Of a DNA stretch of 64,000 bases, positions 8,877-17,472 are shown in pieces. Source of the stretch: HRBIN35 sp036741875. Its GTDB lineage: Bacteria; Patescibacteriota; Minisyncoccia; UBA6257; HR35. How positions within the stretch are numbered: the stretch's first letter is position 1; every line of letters starts with the position of its first letter. The DNA lies in assembly GCA_036741875.1 (NCBI GenBank), contig DAINRM010000002.1, positions 1 through 64,000 on the forward strand, given 5' to 3'. The notes below the pieces were generated by a model that made no database searches, was not told the origin of the DNA, and saw nothing but the letters and a program-made list of their open reading frames with translations. A program made the translations under genes and the position numbers.

Positions 8877-8909
8877 ACCCCGGCCATCAATGGCCGGGGT
8901 TTTCATTTT
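8877..8909 (+). terminator. Intrinsic terminator after the surface-protein gene
   Basis: Stem CCCCGGCCA (8878-8886) pairs with TGGCCGGGG (8891-8899) around a 4-nt loop, followed by TTTTCATTTTT. It is the strongest G+C-rich hairpin in the window, 27 bp after the stop codon and 40 bp before tRNA-Gly. Confidence 0.92.
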
Positions 8910-8949
8910 TAATAAAAAAATCTTGTGTTAAAATTTATAAATATAACTT

Positions 8950-9021
8950 GCGGCGGTAGTTCAGTGGTAGAACGTCTCCCTTCCAAGGAGAAGGTCGCGG
9001 GTTCGAATCCCGTCCGCCGCT
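8950..9021 (+). tRNA. tRNA-Gly (anticodon TCC)
   Basis: Acceptor stem GCGGCGG (8950-8956) pairs with CCGCCGC (9014-9020), discriminator T9021. The anticodon stem TCTCC/GGAGA encloses loop CTTCCAA, giving TCC. The T arm contains GTTCGAATC. No CCA is encoded. Confidence 0.95.
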
Positions 9022-9044
9022 CAAATTAAAATAGATTTCTTTTA

Positions 9045-11123
9045 ATGAAAATAGAAGATATAAAAAATATTGTCTTAACTTTTATTTTTTTTATTCCTTT
9101 TACTCTTTTAATTTTTGATCCTAACGTTTTATTTCCTTACATTACCACTAAAGCCATTATTTTTAGAATTTTAATAACAGTTTCTCTTCCTTTTATTTTT
9201 TATCTTTTTCTTTTAGATAAAAATCCTCTAGAAAAATTAAAATCAAACTATCTCTTTTTATCGTTGGTTTTGTTTTTTTTAATCTCTTCTCTTTCGGGAT
9301 TTTTAGGAATTAATCCATTTCGTTCTTTTTGGGGAAATGCAGAAAGAATGGAAGGAATTTGGTCATTTCTTTTTTATCTTTTATACTTTTTCATTCTTTA
9401 TATTTTATTCACCTATGATCCAAAAATTAAAAAAACGATTTTTTACTCATTTCTTATTGTTTCTTCTCTTATAAGCATTATCGAAATTTACCAATATTTC
9501 ACCTTAGGAACGCAACGCCCCTCAGCAACCTTAGGAAACCCAACTTATATAGGTTTTTTCAATTTGCTTATTTCTTTTGTACTTCTTTATTTTATTTTTG
9601 AAGAAAAAAAATTATTAACTAAACTTTTTTATTATCTTATTCTTTTTCTGAATTTATTTTCTATGTTGACATCAGAAACAAGAGGGAGCCTTTTAGGTTT
9701 AATTTTTGGTATTTTGACATTTTCTTTTTACTATCTTCTTTTCTCTAAAATAGAAAAAACTAAAAAAATAAAAATTTTTACTCTTTCATTTTTTATTTTT
9801 CTTATTTTTACCCTTTTAGTTTTTTATACACCTTTAGCTTCTAAGCTTCCAGGCTTCAATAGACTTAATGAAACATTAAAAAATCCTATTTCTGTTTTTC
9901 CTCGTATTTTTGCTTGGAAAATATTTCTTGATGGCTTTAAAGCAAGACCAATTTTAGGTTATGGACCAGAAACAGAACCGATAGTTTTTTTTAAATTTTT
10001 TGATCCGAAGATTTACGAATATGAAGCAGCTATTTTTGATAGACCCCATAATAAATTTGTCCAAATATTAGTTAATTCTGGCATCTTAGGACTCATTAGC
10101 TTTTTTTTAATCTTCATTTTCTTTTTTTATTTTCTTTTTAAAAACAAAGACTTAAACCTTCTTCAAAAAGCTTCTCTTACAGGTTTTATTTTTGCTTATT
10201 TAGTTCAAAATTTTTCTCTTTTTGATATGCAAGCAAGTTATTTAGTTTTCTTTTTTGGTTTAAGCTTAGTTTATTCTAAATTAGAATATAATTTTGATAA
10301 AGAAAAATTTATAAGACCTTACATAATTTTAGTTTCCGGTTTGAGTTTAATTTTTTTAACTTTTCATCTTCAGCATTATTATATTCTTTATAAAATGATT
10401 CAAACAAGCAAAGATTCTGACTCTTCTTACGCAAGCAGAGAATTTTTAAAATTAGCTTCTCTTTCTATCAATCCATTTTTAACTGAACAAGCAATCCATA
10501 ATACTCACTCTTATTTTATTCGACACCTTGAAAATGGTTCATTTAAATCATTAGAAGACATTTATATTCTAAAAGAAGTAATGAAAAAAGCTTATCAAAA
10601 AGAGCCTTATGATTATAGACTAATTTCAAAATATAGCAATTTTCTATATTTCATGATCATAATTCATTATAAAAACAATCTTCCTTATAAATCTTATATT
10701 GAAGAATTTCAAGAAATTGCCGAAAAATCTATAAATTTTTATCCTAAAAACTTGGAACTCAGAGTAGTTTATGCAAAATATTTAGGAGAGCTTTATAAAA
10801 CCGATCCAAAAAATTTTAATTTTAAAGATAAGATTGTGAAAATTTTAGAAGAAGGAGAAAAGATATCACCTAATTATGCTAATTATTACTTTAATGAATA
10901 TTTAATTTTAAAAGATATTTATTATGGTTTAGCTAAAGAAAAGTTAAAACTCGCTATTAAAAAATACGATTTTTCAAAAGAAAAAAATTTAAACTTTATT
11001 TTAGAAGAAGCAGAAAAATTAAAAGATAAAGAAATTTTACTTGAAATTGTTAAAATTGTGGAAAACAAAAAATTTTCAACCCGAACTCAAGAAAAATTAG
11101 AAAAAATTAAATCATCTTTTTAA
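9045..11123 (+). CDS. O-antigen ligase (Wzy/WaaL)-like membrane protein
   Basis: This 692-residue protein has about 11 or 12 hydrophobic segments in its first 460 residues and a soluble helical C-terminal tail. Family marks are a conserved Arg after TSET (TSETRGSLLGL, about 205-215), GYGPET in the large periplasmic loop, and HNKFVQILVNSGILGL, the Wzy_C signature. Such enzymes polymerise O-units or attach a glycan or protein glycan to an acceptor outside the membrane. The tail from about 470 has paired helices that could be TPR-like. It stands alone between tRNA-Gly and the reductase. With the surface protein just upstream, a role in glycosylating the surface layer is possible, but that is inference. 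Confidence 0.8.
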   Translation: MKIEDIKNIVLTFIFFIPFTLLIFDPNVLFPYITTKAIIFRILITVSLPFIFYLFLLDKNPLEKLKSNYLFLSLVLFFLISSLSGFLGINPFRSFWGNAERMEGIWSFLFYLLYFFILYILFTYDPKIKKTIFYSFLIVSSLISIIEIYQYFTLGTQRPSATLGNPTYIGFFNLLISFVLLYFIFEEKKLLTKLFYYLILFLNLFSMLTSETRGSLLGLIFGILTFSFYYLLFSKIEKTKKIKIFTLSFFIFLIFTLLVFYTPLASKLPGFNRLNETLKNPISVFPRIFAWKIFLDGFKARPILGYGPETEPIVFFKFFDPKIYEYEAAIFDRPHNKFVQILVNSGILGLISFFLIFIFFFYFLFKNKDLNLLQKASLTGFIFAYLVQNFSLFDMQASYLVFFFGLSLVYSKLEYNFDKEKFIRPYIILVSGLSLIFLTFHLQHYYILYKMIQTSKDSDSSYASREFLKLASLSINPFLTEQAIHNTHSYFIRHLENGSFKSLEDIYILKEVMKKAYQKEPYDYRLISKYSNFLYFMIIIHYKNNLPYKSYIEEFQEIAEKSINFYPKNLELRVVYAKYLGELYKTDPKNFNFKDKIVKILEEGEKISPNYANYYFNEYLILKDIYYGLAKEKLKLAIKKYDFSKEKNLNFILEEAEKLKDKEILLEIVKIVENKKFSTRTQEKLEKIKSSF

Positions 11124-11152
11124 AATTACAGCACTTCTTTTAAATAGCACTC

Positions 11153-11181
11153 TTGACTTTAGAAAAAATTTTTTTAATAAT
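11153..11181 (+). promoter_or_regulatory. Promoter of the ribonucleotide reductase gene
   Basis: TTGACT (11153-11158) with TAATAA/AATAAT 16-17 bp downstream (11175-11181). The start codon is at 11224, leaving a leader of about 35 nt that contains a hairpin. Confidence 0.6.
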
Positions 11182-11190
11182 GAAAGCAAC

Positions 11191-11218
11191 CTTAATTTGC
11201 CGAAATTAAGATTTTTTA
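11191..11218 (+). promoter_or_regulatory. Leader hairpin with T-tract (possible attenuator) before the reductase gene
   Basis: CTTAATTT (11191-11198) pairs perfectly with AAATTAAG (11203-11210) around a GCCG loop and is followed by ATTTTTT. It ends 5 nt before the ATG at 11224. It could slow or end transcription early, or limit ribosome access. The stem is AT-only, so its strength is doubtful. No NrdR box or cobalamin riboswitch is recognisable here. Confidence 0.35.
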
Positions 11219-11223
11219 ATTAA

Positions 11224-14200
11224 ATGGCAAAAAGAAAAAACTCTTTTATAAATAGGTTTTTTACAAAAGAAAACACCAATCCCTATGACGAAGTCAAATG
11301 GATAAAAACAAAAGCAGAAATACCAGGTTCTGGTTTTAAAATGGAAAATGTTGAATTTCCAGATTTTTATAGTCAAAATGCTATAAATATTATTGCTTCA
11401 AAATATTTCAAAATTAATAGAGGAAAACAAGAAACTTCATTAAAAGAGCTTATAGATAGAGTTGTTAAAACTTTTAAAAAATGGGGGTTAGAACAGGGTT
11501 ATTTTGATGAAAAAGAAGCTGAAATTTACGAAAAAGAATTAACTTATATTATTTTGCATCAATATGCTACTTTTAATTCTCCGGTTTGGTTTAATGTTGG
11601 CGTTGAAGGAAGAAGCCAACAGTGTAGTGCATGTTTTATTTTAGATGTTGAAGATAATATGGAATCAATTTTAGATTGGATAAAAATTGAAGGAATGATT
11701 TTCAAGGGAGGATCTGGTTCAGGAGTTAATTTATCAAAATTAAGAGGAAAAGGAGAAAAACTTTCTACTGGAGGAAGCTCATCAGGAGTTATTTCTTTTA
11801 TGAGAGCAGCTGATGCAGTTGCTGGCTCAATTAAAAGTGGAGGTGCTACACGTAGGGCAGCAAAGATGGTCATTTTAAATGCTGATCATCCTGAGATTAT
11901 GGATTTTATTAGAGTTAAAGCTGAAGAAGAAAATAAAGTAAGAGCCTTAATGGAAGCAGGTTATGATATGACAGATATGAATAATCCTTTATGGCAAAAT
12001 ATTTTCTTCCAAAATGCTAATAATTCTGTAAGAATTCCAGATGCTTTGATGGAGGCAGTTTTAAAAGATGGTGAATGGAAAACTTATTATCGAACAACTG
12101 GAGAGGTAGCTAAAACTTATAAAGCCAAAGATATCTTATGGGAAATTGCTAAAGCTGCTTGGGAATGTGGTGATCCAGGTGTACAATTTGACGATATTAT
12201 TCAAAAATGGCATACTTGTAAAAATTCAGGTAAAATAGAAGCAACTAATCCATGTGTTACCGGCGATACTTTAATTGCTACCACTGATGGCTGGAAAAGA
12301 ATAAAAGATTTAGTTGGAAAAAATCCAGAAATTATTACTCATCAAGGAGTTAAAAAGGCAGCAAAAGTTTTCAAGACAGGCATAAAACCTGTTTATAAAA
12401 TAATTACTAAATCTGGTTATGAACTTAAAGTCACAGAAGATCATCCAATTTATATTGAAGGAAAAGGAGATGTAAAAGTTAAAGATTTAAAGATTGGAGA
12501 CAAAGTAAAATTAATTGCTTCTTATTTTGGTAGAAAATCATTAGATAAAGATATTGCCTTTATGATAGGTTATTTTGCCGGAGATGGAGCTATGAGTTTT
12601 GATGAAAAAAGAAATAGTTATTCAACTTTCTTTACAGGAGGCGAAGAGGATGTTTATGCTTTAAGTTATATTCAAAACACAATCAGTAAAAAACTTCAAT
12701 ATCTTCATAAAAGAAATGTTAATTTAAGGAGTTTGCCCTCAGAATATGTTGTTGCTACTAATAGAAAGAACATAGCAGAAATAATTAATGAATATTTTGA
12801 TAGTAAAAAGAAGATTTTCAAAGATACAATTTTTGAATTGGACAAGGAATCAGTTAAATATATCCTTCAAGGACTTTTTACTGCTGACGGTACCATTACC
12901 GGCAACCCAGAAAAAGGGTTTTATGTTGGTTTAGATAATTCTTCTTTAGAGCTTCTAAAACAGGTCCAGCTTTTACTTTTGAACTTTGGTATTAAGGCAA
13001 AAATTTATAAGGATAGAAGAAAGACATTTATTTCTTATTTACCAGACTCTCAAAGAAAATTAAAACTCTATAAAGTTAAAAAATTCCATAGTTTAAGGAT
13101 TACTCGAAGTTCAAGAATTATTTTTGAAAATGAAATTGCTTTTTGCTTCAATCATTCAAAAAGTGAAAAATTAGAAAAAATTAATCAAAATTATGAAACT
13201 TATAAAGATAATCTTTTTGATGAAATTAAGGAAATAAGATTTGAAGGAGTTGAAGAAGTTTATGATTTAACTGAACCAGAAACAAATCATTTTGTTGCTA
13301 ATGGTATTTTAGTTCATAATTGCTCAGAGTATATATTTCTAAATTGGACTTCGTGTAATCTTGCTTCAATTAATCTTCTTAAATTCTTAAAAGATGACGG
13401 CAGTTTTGATTTTCCTGCCTTTATTCATACTGCCAGAGTTATGTTTCTTTCTCAAGATCTTTTGATATCTAAAGCAGACTATCCTCATCCTAAAATTGCT
13501 GAAGAAACCAAAAAATATCGAACTATTGGCTTAGGTTATACCAATTTAGGAGCTTTGATTATGGCTTTAGGCCTTCCTTATGATAGTGATGAAGCTAGAG
13601 ATTTAGCAGCAAGTATTACAGCCCTTATGACAGGAACAGCCTATAAGCTTTCAGCTGAGATTTCTGGCAAACTCGGACCATTTCCTGAATATGAAAAAAA
13701 TAAAGAACCAATGATGGAAGTAATAAAAATGCATAAAGATGCTTTAAAGAATGTTAAAGAAAATGAATTTAATAAAGAAATTTTAGAAAAAGCAAAAGAA
13801 ATTTGGGAAGAAGTAATAGAACTTGGAGAAAAATATGGCTTTAGAAATGCACAAGCAACGGTAATTGCTCCAACTGGCACTATTTCCTTTATGCTCGACT
13901 GTGATACAACAGGAATTGAACCTGATTTTGCTTTAGTTAAGATGAAACAACTTGTTGGAGGCGGTTATATGAAAATTGTCAACAATACTGTACCTTTAGC
14001 TTTAAAAAGACTTGGCTATACTGAGAAGCAGATTGAAGATATTATTAAACACTTAGAAGAAACACAAAATATTGAAACAGCTCCTCATCTTAAAGAAGAA
14101 CATTTACCAGTATTTGATTGTGCTATTAAACCACCAGGAGGAAAAAGATATATTCATTGGATGGGTCATGTAAAAATGGTTGCTGCAGTTCAACCTTTTA

Positions 14201-14940
14201 TTTCTGGGGGAATTTCAAAAACATTTAATATGCCAAATGAAACAACTATTCAAGAAATTTATGATGCCTACTTTACTGCTTGGAAAATGGGAATTAAATG
14301 TTTTGCTGTTTATCGAGATGGTTCTAAAGCAACCCAAGCTCTTTACGTAAGTAAACAAGAAAAAAAACAAAAAGAAACATTTACAAGAAAAAAACTTCCT
14401 GATATTAGACCTTCAGAAACACATAAATTTTCAATTGCTGGGCATGAAGGTTATTTAACATACAGCACTTTTGAAGATGGAAGCCTAGGAGAGATTTTTA
14501 TTAGAATGGCTAAACAGGGAAGCACTTTAGCTGGACTTTTAGATGCTTTTGCTATTTCGATTTCTATTGCTTTACAATATGGCGTTCCTCTTAAAGAGTT
14601 AGCTTCTAAGTTTATTAATATGAGATTTGAACCTATGGGGCTTACAAATAATGAAAAAATTAGAACTGCAACTTCTATTGTTGATTACATTTTCAAATAT
14701 TTAGCTTATCGTTTTCTTTCAAAAGAAGACTTAGAAGAGTTAAGGCTTATAAGTCAAGAAGAAAAAGATAGATTAATCCTTAAAGAACACCCAACTCTTT
14801 TTGAAAAGAAAAATAATCCAGGTTATGATAATTTAAGGGATATTTCTGGACCACCTTGTATTCATTGTGGTGGAATTACTATTAAAACCGGGAGTTGTTA
14901 TACTTGTTTAAGTTGCGGCGAAACAACAAGTTGCGGATAA
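11224..14940 (+). CDS. nrdJ: Adenosylcobalamin-dependent (class II) ribonucleotide reductase, intein-containing
   Basis: The 1238-residue precursor becomes about 882 residues after removal of a 356-residue intein (residues 344-699). The enzyme reduces ribonucleotides to deoxyribonucleotides using a thiyl radical generated from adenosylcobalamin. Visible marks: QCSACF (first redox Cys), FKGGSGSGVNLSKLRG, NP-C-SEY (catalytic Asn, Cys, Glu, with the intein between P and C), APTGTISFMLDCDTTGIEP, and a Cys-rich tail with CIHCGG, CYTCLSCG and a final CG for thioredoxin-type rereduction. No N-terminal ATP-cone is evident. No cobalamin synthesis or uptake gene is in the window, so the cofactor must come from elsewhere. 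No reductase activase or beta subunit is adjacent, as expected for class II. Confidence 0.95.
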   Translation: MAKRKNSFINRFFTKENTNPYDEVKWIKTKAEIPGSGFKMENVEFPDFYSQNAINIIASKYFKINRGKQETSLKELIDRVVKTFKKWGLEQGYFDEKEAEIYEKELTYIILHQYATFNSPVWFNVGVEGRSQQCSACFILDVEDNMESILDWIKIEGMIFKGGSGSGVNLSKLRGKGEKLSTGGSSSGVISFMRAADAVAGSIKSGGATRRAAKMVILNADHPEIMDFIRVKAEEENKVRALMEAGYDMTDMNNPLWQNIFFQNANNSVRIPDALMEAVLKDGEWKTYYRTTGEVAKTYKAKDILWEIAKAAWECGDPGVQFDDIIQKWHTCKNSGKIEATNPCVTGDTLIATTDGWKRIKDLVGKNPEIITHQGVKKAAKVFKTGIKPVYKIITKSGYELKVTEDHPIYIEGKGDVKVKDLKIGDKVKLIASYFGRKSLDKDIAFMIGYFAGDGAMSFDEKRNSYSTFFTGGEEDVYALSYIQNTISKKLQYLHKRNVNLRSLPSEYVVATNRKNIAEIINEYFDSKKKIFKDTIFELDKESVKYILQGLFTADGTITGNPEKGFYVGLDNSSLELLKQVQLLLLNFGIKAKIYKDRRKTFISYLPDSQRKLKLYKVKKFHSLRITRSSRIIFENEIAFCFNHSKSEKLEKINQNYETYKDNLFDEIKEIRFEGVEEVYDLTEPETNHFVANGILVHNCSEYIFLNWTSCNLASINLLKFLKDDGSFDFPAFIHTARVMFLSQDLLISKADYPHPKIAEETKKYRTIGLGYTNLGALIMALGLPYDSDEARDLAASITALMTGTAYKLSAEISGKLGPFPEYEKNKEPMMEVIKMHKDALKNVKENEFNKEILEKAKEIWEEVIELGEKYGFRNAQATVIAPTGTISFMLDCDTTGIEPDFALVKMKQLVGGGYMKIVNNTVPLALKRLGYTEKQIEDIIKHLEETQNIETAPHLKEEHLPVFDCAIKPPGGKRYIHWMGHVKMVAAVQPFISGGISKTFNMPNETTIQEIYDAYFTAWKMGIKCFAVYRDGSKATQALYVSKQEKKQKETFTRKKLPDIRPSETHKFSIAGHEGYLTYSTFEDGSLGEIFIRMAKQGSTLAGLLDAFAISISIALQYGVPLKELASKFINMRFEPMGLTNNEKIRTATSIVDYIFKYLAYRFLSKEDLEELRLISQEEKDRLILKEHPTLFEKKNNPGYDNLRDISGPPCIHCGGITIKTGSCYTCLSCGETTSCG
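12253..13320 (+). mobile_element. LAGLIDADG intein in the reductase gene
   Basis: This is a 356-residue in-frame insertion. It begins with Cys (12253) in the splicing block CVTGDTLIATTDG, has a block-B-like VTEDHPIYIEG, and ends FVANGILVHN (Asn at 13318-13320) followed by +1 Cys (13321). Two dodecapeptide motifs, IGYFAGDGA (precursor residues 448-456) and LQGLFTADGT (about 548-557), identify a LAGLIDADG homing endonuclease in the middle. All terminal splicing residues are intact, so it should splice. The +1 Cys is the enzyme's catalytic thiyl-radical cysteine, hence the unspliced protein should be inactive. Confidence 0.93.
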
Positions 14941-14951
14941 AAAGTAAAAAA

Positions 14952-15515
14952 ATGATAAATAAAGAAGCAAGATCAGAAAGAATAGAAATAACAAAAATAG
15001 AAATCGAAGAAATAAAAGATGTTATGGCTATTTTTCAATACTTTATAATATATGTCGGCGGTCTTATCGAAGGAAGAAAGGGGTTTCTTTATAAAAAAAA
15101 TGAAAGATGGTATTTTGATTTTAATCAGTTTAAAAAAGTAACTGAACTCCCAACACATCTACGAGAATTTATAAATCATTTAATTGGAAATATAATTGAA
15201 AATGAAAATGAAAAAAGCGAAATAGAAGTTGAACGTTTATTTAATATTTTAAAAGAAATAGTAGAGATGAATATAGGAAAATATTTAGAAAATTATGGAA
15301 AAATTACCCGAAGCGAAAAAAATTTGATTCAAATACAATTAGGACACCTTAATCGTATTTTTAATAAATATTTTAATCAATATACAACAGATCCGCTTAC
15401 TAATGAAACACGCCAGTTAGTAAAAAATTTTATTGAGTTTATTAATGAAGAAATAAATAAATTTATTAATATAAGAAAAATAAATAAAAAAGTGAAGAGA
15501 AATAAAAAAAATTAA
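14952..15515 (+). CDS. Hypothetical protein, 187 residues
   Basis: I do not recognise this protein. The ATG at 14952 lies 11 bp after the reductase stop and is preferred over a start inside the reductase gene. It is highly charged (Glu/Lys-rich), probably all-helical and cytoplasmic, with a short hydrophobic stretch IFQYFIIYVGGLIEG near residues 26-40. The lysine-rich tail ends KVKRNKKN. It is probably co-transcribed with the reductase because no promoter is seen between them. A function linked to the reductase cannot be claimed from sequence. Confidence 0.6.
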   Translation: MINKEARSERIEITKIEIEEIKDVMAIFQYFIIYVGGLIEGRKGFLYKKNERWYFDFNQFKKVTELPTHLREFINHLIGNIIENENEKSEIEVERLFNILKEIVEMNIGKYLENYGKITRSEKNLIQIQLGHLNRIFNKYFNQYTTDPLTNETRQLVKNFIEFINEEINKFINIRKINKKVKRNKKN

Positions 15516-15587
15516 AAAGAAAAAATAAAAATTTTCAGTGATTCAATAGATTTTTTATTCTCTCCAAAGATTTCGTTTAAATTAAGC

Positions 15588-15971
15588 TTAAAGAGCCCTA
15601 TCAAATTTAGTTTTCCTACCTTCTATTCTCTTTTTTAGTGTATCTTTTAGTTTATTAAGAGCATTTGATAAGGTTGAGACATTTACTGTGTACCCTCTTT
15701 CACTTTCCGCCTCCCTAATGTATTTTTTCAATTCCTCTATTTCTTGAGATGTAAGTCTATGTAGAATCGGAGGATGAGTCGTATCAGACATTTCTATTAA
15801 TTTTTTAAGATCATCTATTTGAAGTCTGCCCAATACTTGTAAATTAACTCCTTCAATATTTGAAAGATTTTTGTTTAAAAATTCTAATACTCTTTGATAA
15901 ATTTTCATTAAATCTATTGATTCTTTTGAACCTGAGCTCTGTGGTCCAGATTCAAAATTGAGATTTTTCAT
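15588..15971 (-). CDS. Hypothetical protein, 127 residues
   Basis: I do not recognise this protein. It has a Ser/Gly-rich N-terminus (SGPQSSGSKES), then amphipathic helices with Leu heptad-like spacing (QRVLEFLNKNLSNIEGVNL, later LSNALNKLKDTLKKRI). It carries no signal peptide or membrane segment. It is convergent with the 187-residue orphan (72-bp gap) and separated from cysS by 125 bp. Together these two form a small accessory patch between conserved genes. Confidence 0.55.
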   Translation of the reverse strand: MKNLNFESGPQSSGSKESIDLMKIYQRVLEFLNKNLSNIEGVNLQVLGRLQIDDLKKLIEMSDTTHPPILHRLTSQEIEELKKYIREAESERGYTVNVSTLSNALNKLKDTLKKRIEGRKTKFDRAL

Positions 15972-16096
15972 TCTTTTTTTAGTTAGGAATTAATTACAAC
16001 CTGTTATTTAATAAACCTGTTTTAATTTTATCAAAAATTTTTTTATAATTTTTAATATTCGTTCATACTTTTCGGTTTAGGATTAAAAACCATTTT

Positions 16097-17470
16097 TTAA
16101 TTCAAATTAATTGCGACGCTTTTGTTTTTAATATCTATAAGCTTAATTTTAAACTTTTTTAATTCTTCTCTTATTTTATCAGCTTCTTCAAATTTTTTTA
16201 ACTTTCTTAAATCTTCTCTTTTCTTTATAAGATTTCTTATTTTTTTGCTTAATTTTTGCCATGGAAAAAGGAAAAGCATAAATTTATCTAATTTTTTAAG
16301 AAAATTAAGCATCTCTTTTCTGCTTTCTTCGCTTAAATCTTCTTTAAGTAAAAGATTTTCAGCTTCATTTAAAAGTTCAAAAATATAACTTAAAGCCAAA
16401 GGAGAGTTAAAATCATCATTTAAAGCATCAATTATTTTTCTTTCGTAATTTTTTATATTTATTTTTATTTTACCTTTAATATTCCTTAACTGGCTTAATT
16501 TAGCTATTTTTTCATTCAAACTTTCAAAAGAAAATTTTGCTTCTTTAATATTTTTTTCATTAAAATCAATAGGACTTCTAAAATGATGTTTAAAAACAAA
16601 AAATCTTAAAAATCTTGGTGAATTTTCTTTTAAATAATCTCTAAGTTCGATATAGTTACCTAAAGATTTTGACATTTTTTGCCCATTAACATATAAAAGT
16701 CCAGAATGGAGATAAAAATTGACAAATTTTTTTTCATAAGCAGACTCAGATTGAGCAATTTCGTTTTCATGGTGTGGAAAAATAAGATCAATTGCTCCTC
16801 CATGAATATCAAAAGGTATACCCAAATATTTTATTGACATAGCCGAACACTCAATATGCCACCCAGGCCTTCCCTTACCCCAAGGAGAATCAAAAAGCCA
16901 CTCGTCATTTTCCTTTTTCCATAAAGCAAAATCAACAACTTCTTCTTTTTCATATTTGTCTGTTTTTACTCTTGTTCCTGTAACCGCATTTTCTAATTTT
17001 CTTCCCGAAAGCTTTCCATAATTTTTAAACTTGCTTACAGAAAAATAAACACCATCGCTTGTTTCATAAGCAAAGCCTTTTTTAATCAAAATTTTTATCA
17101 AATTTATTATTTCTTTTAAATGATCGCTTACTCTTGGATATTTAAAAGCCTTTTTAATTTTTAAAGAATTAATATCTTTAAAAAATTCTTTTGTGTATTT
17201 ATCAGCAAGAGTTTTAGGTTTAACCTTAAGTTCTCTTGATTTTTTTAAAATATCGTCATGAATGTCTGTAATATTCATGACAAACCTAATTTTATAACCT
17301 AAAAACTCTAAATATCTTCTTATAAAGTCAAACCTAATGTAAGTTACAGCGTGTCCTAAATGGCTTGGACCATAAACAGTAGGACCACAAACATACATTC
17401 TTATAATTTTATCTTTTAGAGGTTTAAAGTTTTCTTTTTCTTTTGTTAAAGAATTATAAAACTTTATCAT
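16097..17470 (-). CDS. cysS: Cysteinyl-tRNA synthetase
   Basis: This 457-residue class I synthetase charges tRNA-Cys. It has the CysRS zinc and HIGH region YVCGPTVYGPSHLGHA (about 27-42), WHIECSAMS with a zinc-ligand Cys, HHENEIAQSE, and the KMSKS loop QKMSKSLGN (about 266-274). The DALR-like helical C-terminal domain is present, and length is typical. The start is 2 bp downstream of the stop of the xer gene, so both are in one leftward operon. Confidence 0.97.
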   Translation of the reverse strand: MIKFYNSLTKEKENFKPLKDKIIRMYVCGPTVYGPSHLGHAVTYIRFDFIRRYLEFLGYKIRFVMNITDIHDDILKKSRELKVKPKTLADKYTKEFFKDINSLKIKKAFKYPRVSDHLKEIINLIKILIKKGFAYETSDGVYFSVSKFKNYGKLSGRKLENAVTGTRVKTDKYEKEEVVDFALWKKENDEWLFDSPWGKGRPGWHIECSAMSIKYLGIPFDIHGGAIDLIFPHHENEIAQSESAYEKKFVNFYLHSGLLYVNGQKMSKSLGNYIELRDYLKENSPRFLRFFVFKHHFRSPIDFNEKNIKEAKFSFESLNEKIAKLSQLRNIKGKIKINIKNYERKIIDALNDDFNSPLALSYIFELLNEAENLLLKEDLSEESRKEMLNFLKKLDKFMLFLFPWQKLSKKIRNLIKKREDLRKLKKFEEADKIREELKKFKIKLIDIKNKSVAINLN

Positions 17471-17472
17471 TT

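Noticed and set aside
11124..11223. Cobalamin riboswitch or NrdR box upstream of the B12-dependent reductase
   Set aside because: The intergenic region is only 100 bp, too small for a cobalamin riboswitch, and no NrdR-like palindromic pair was found.
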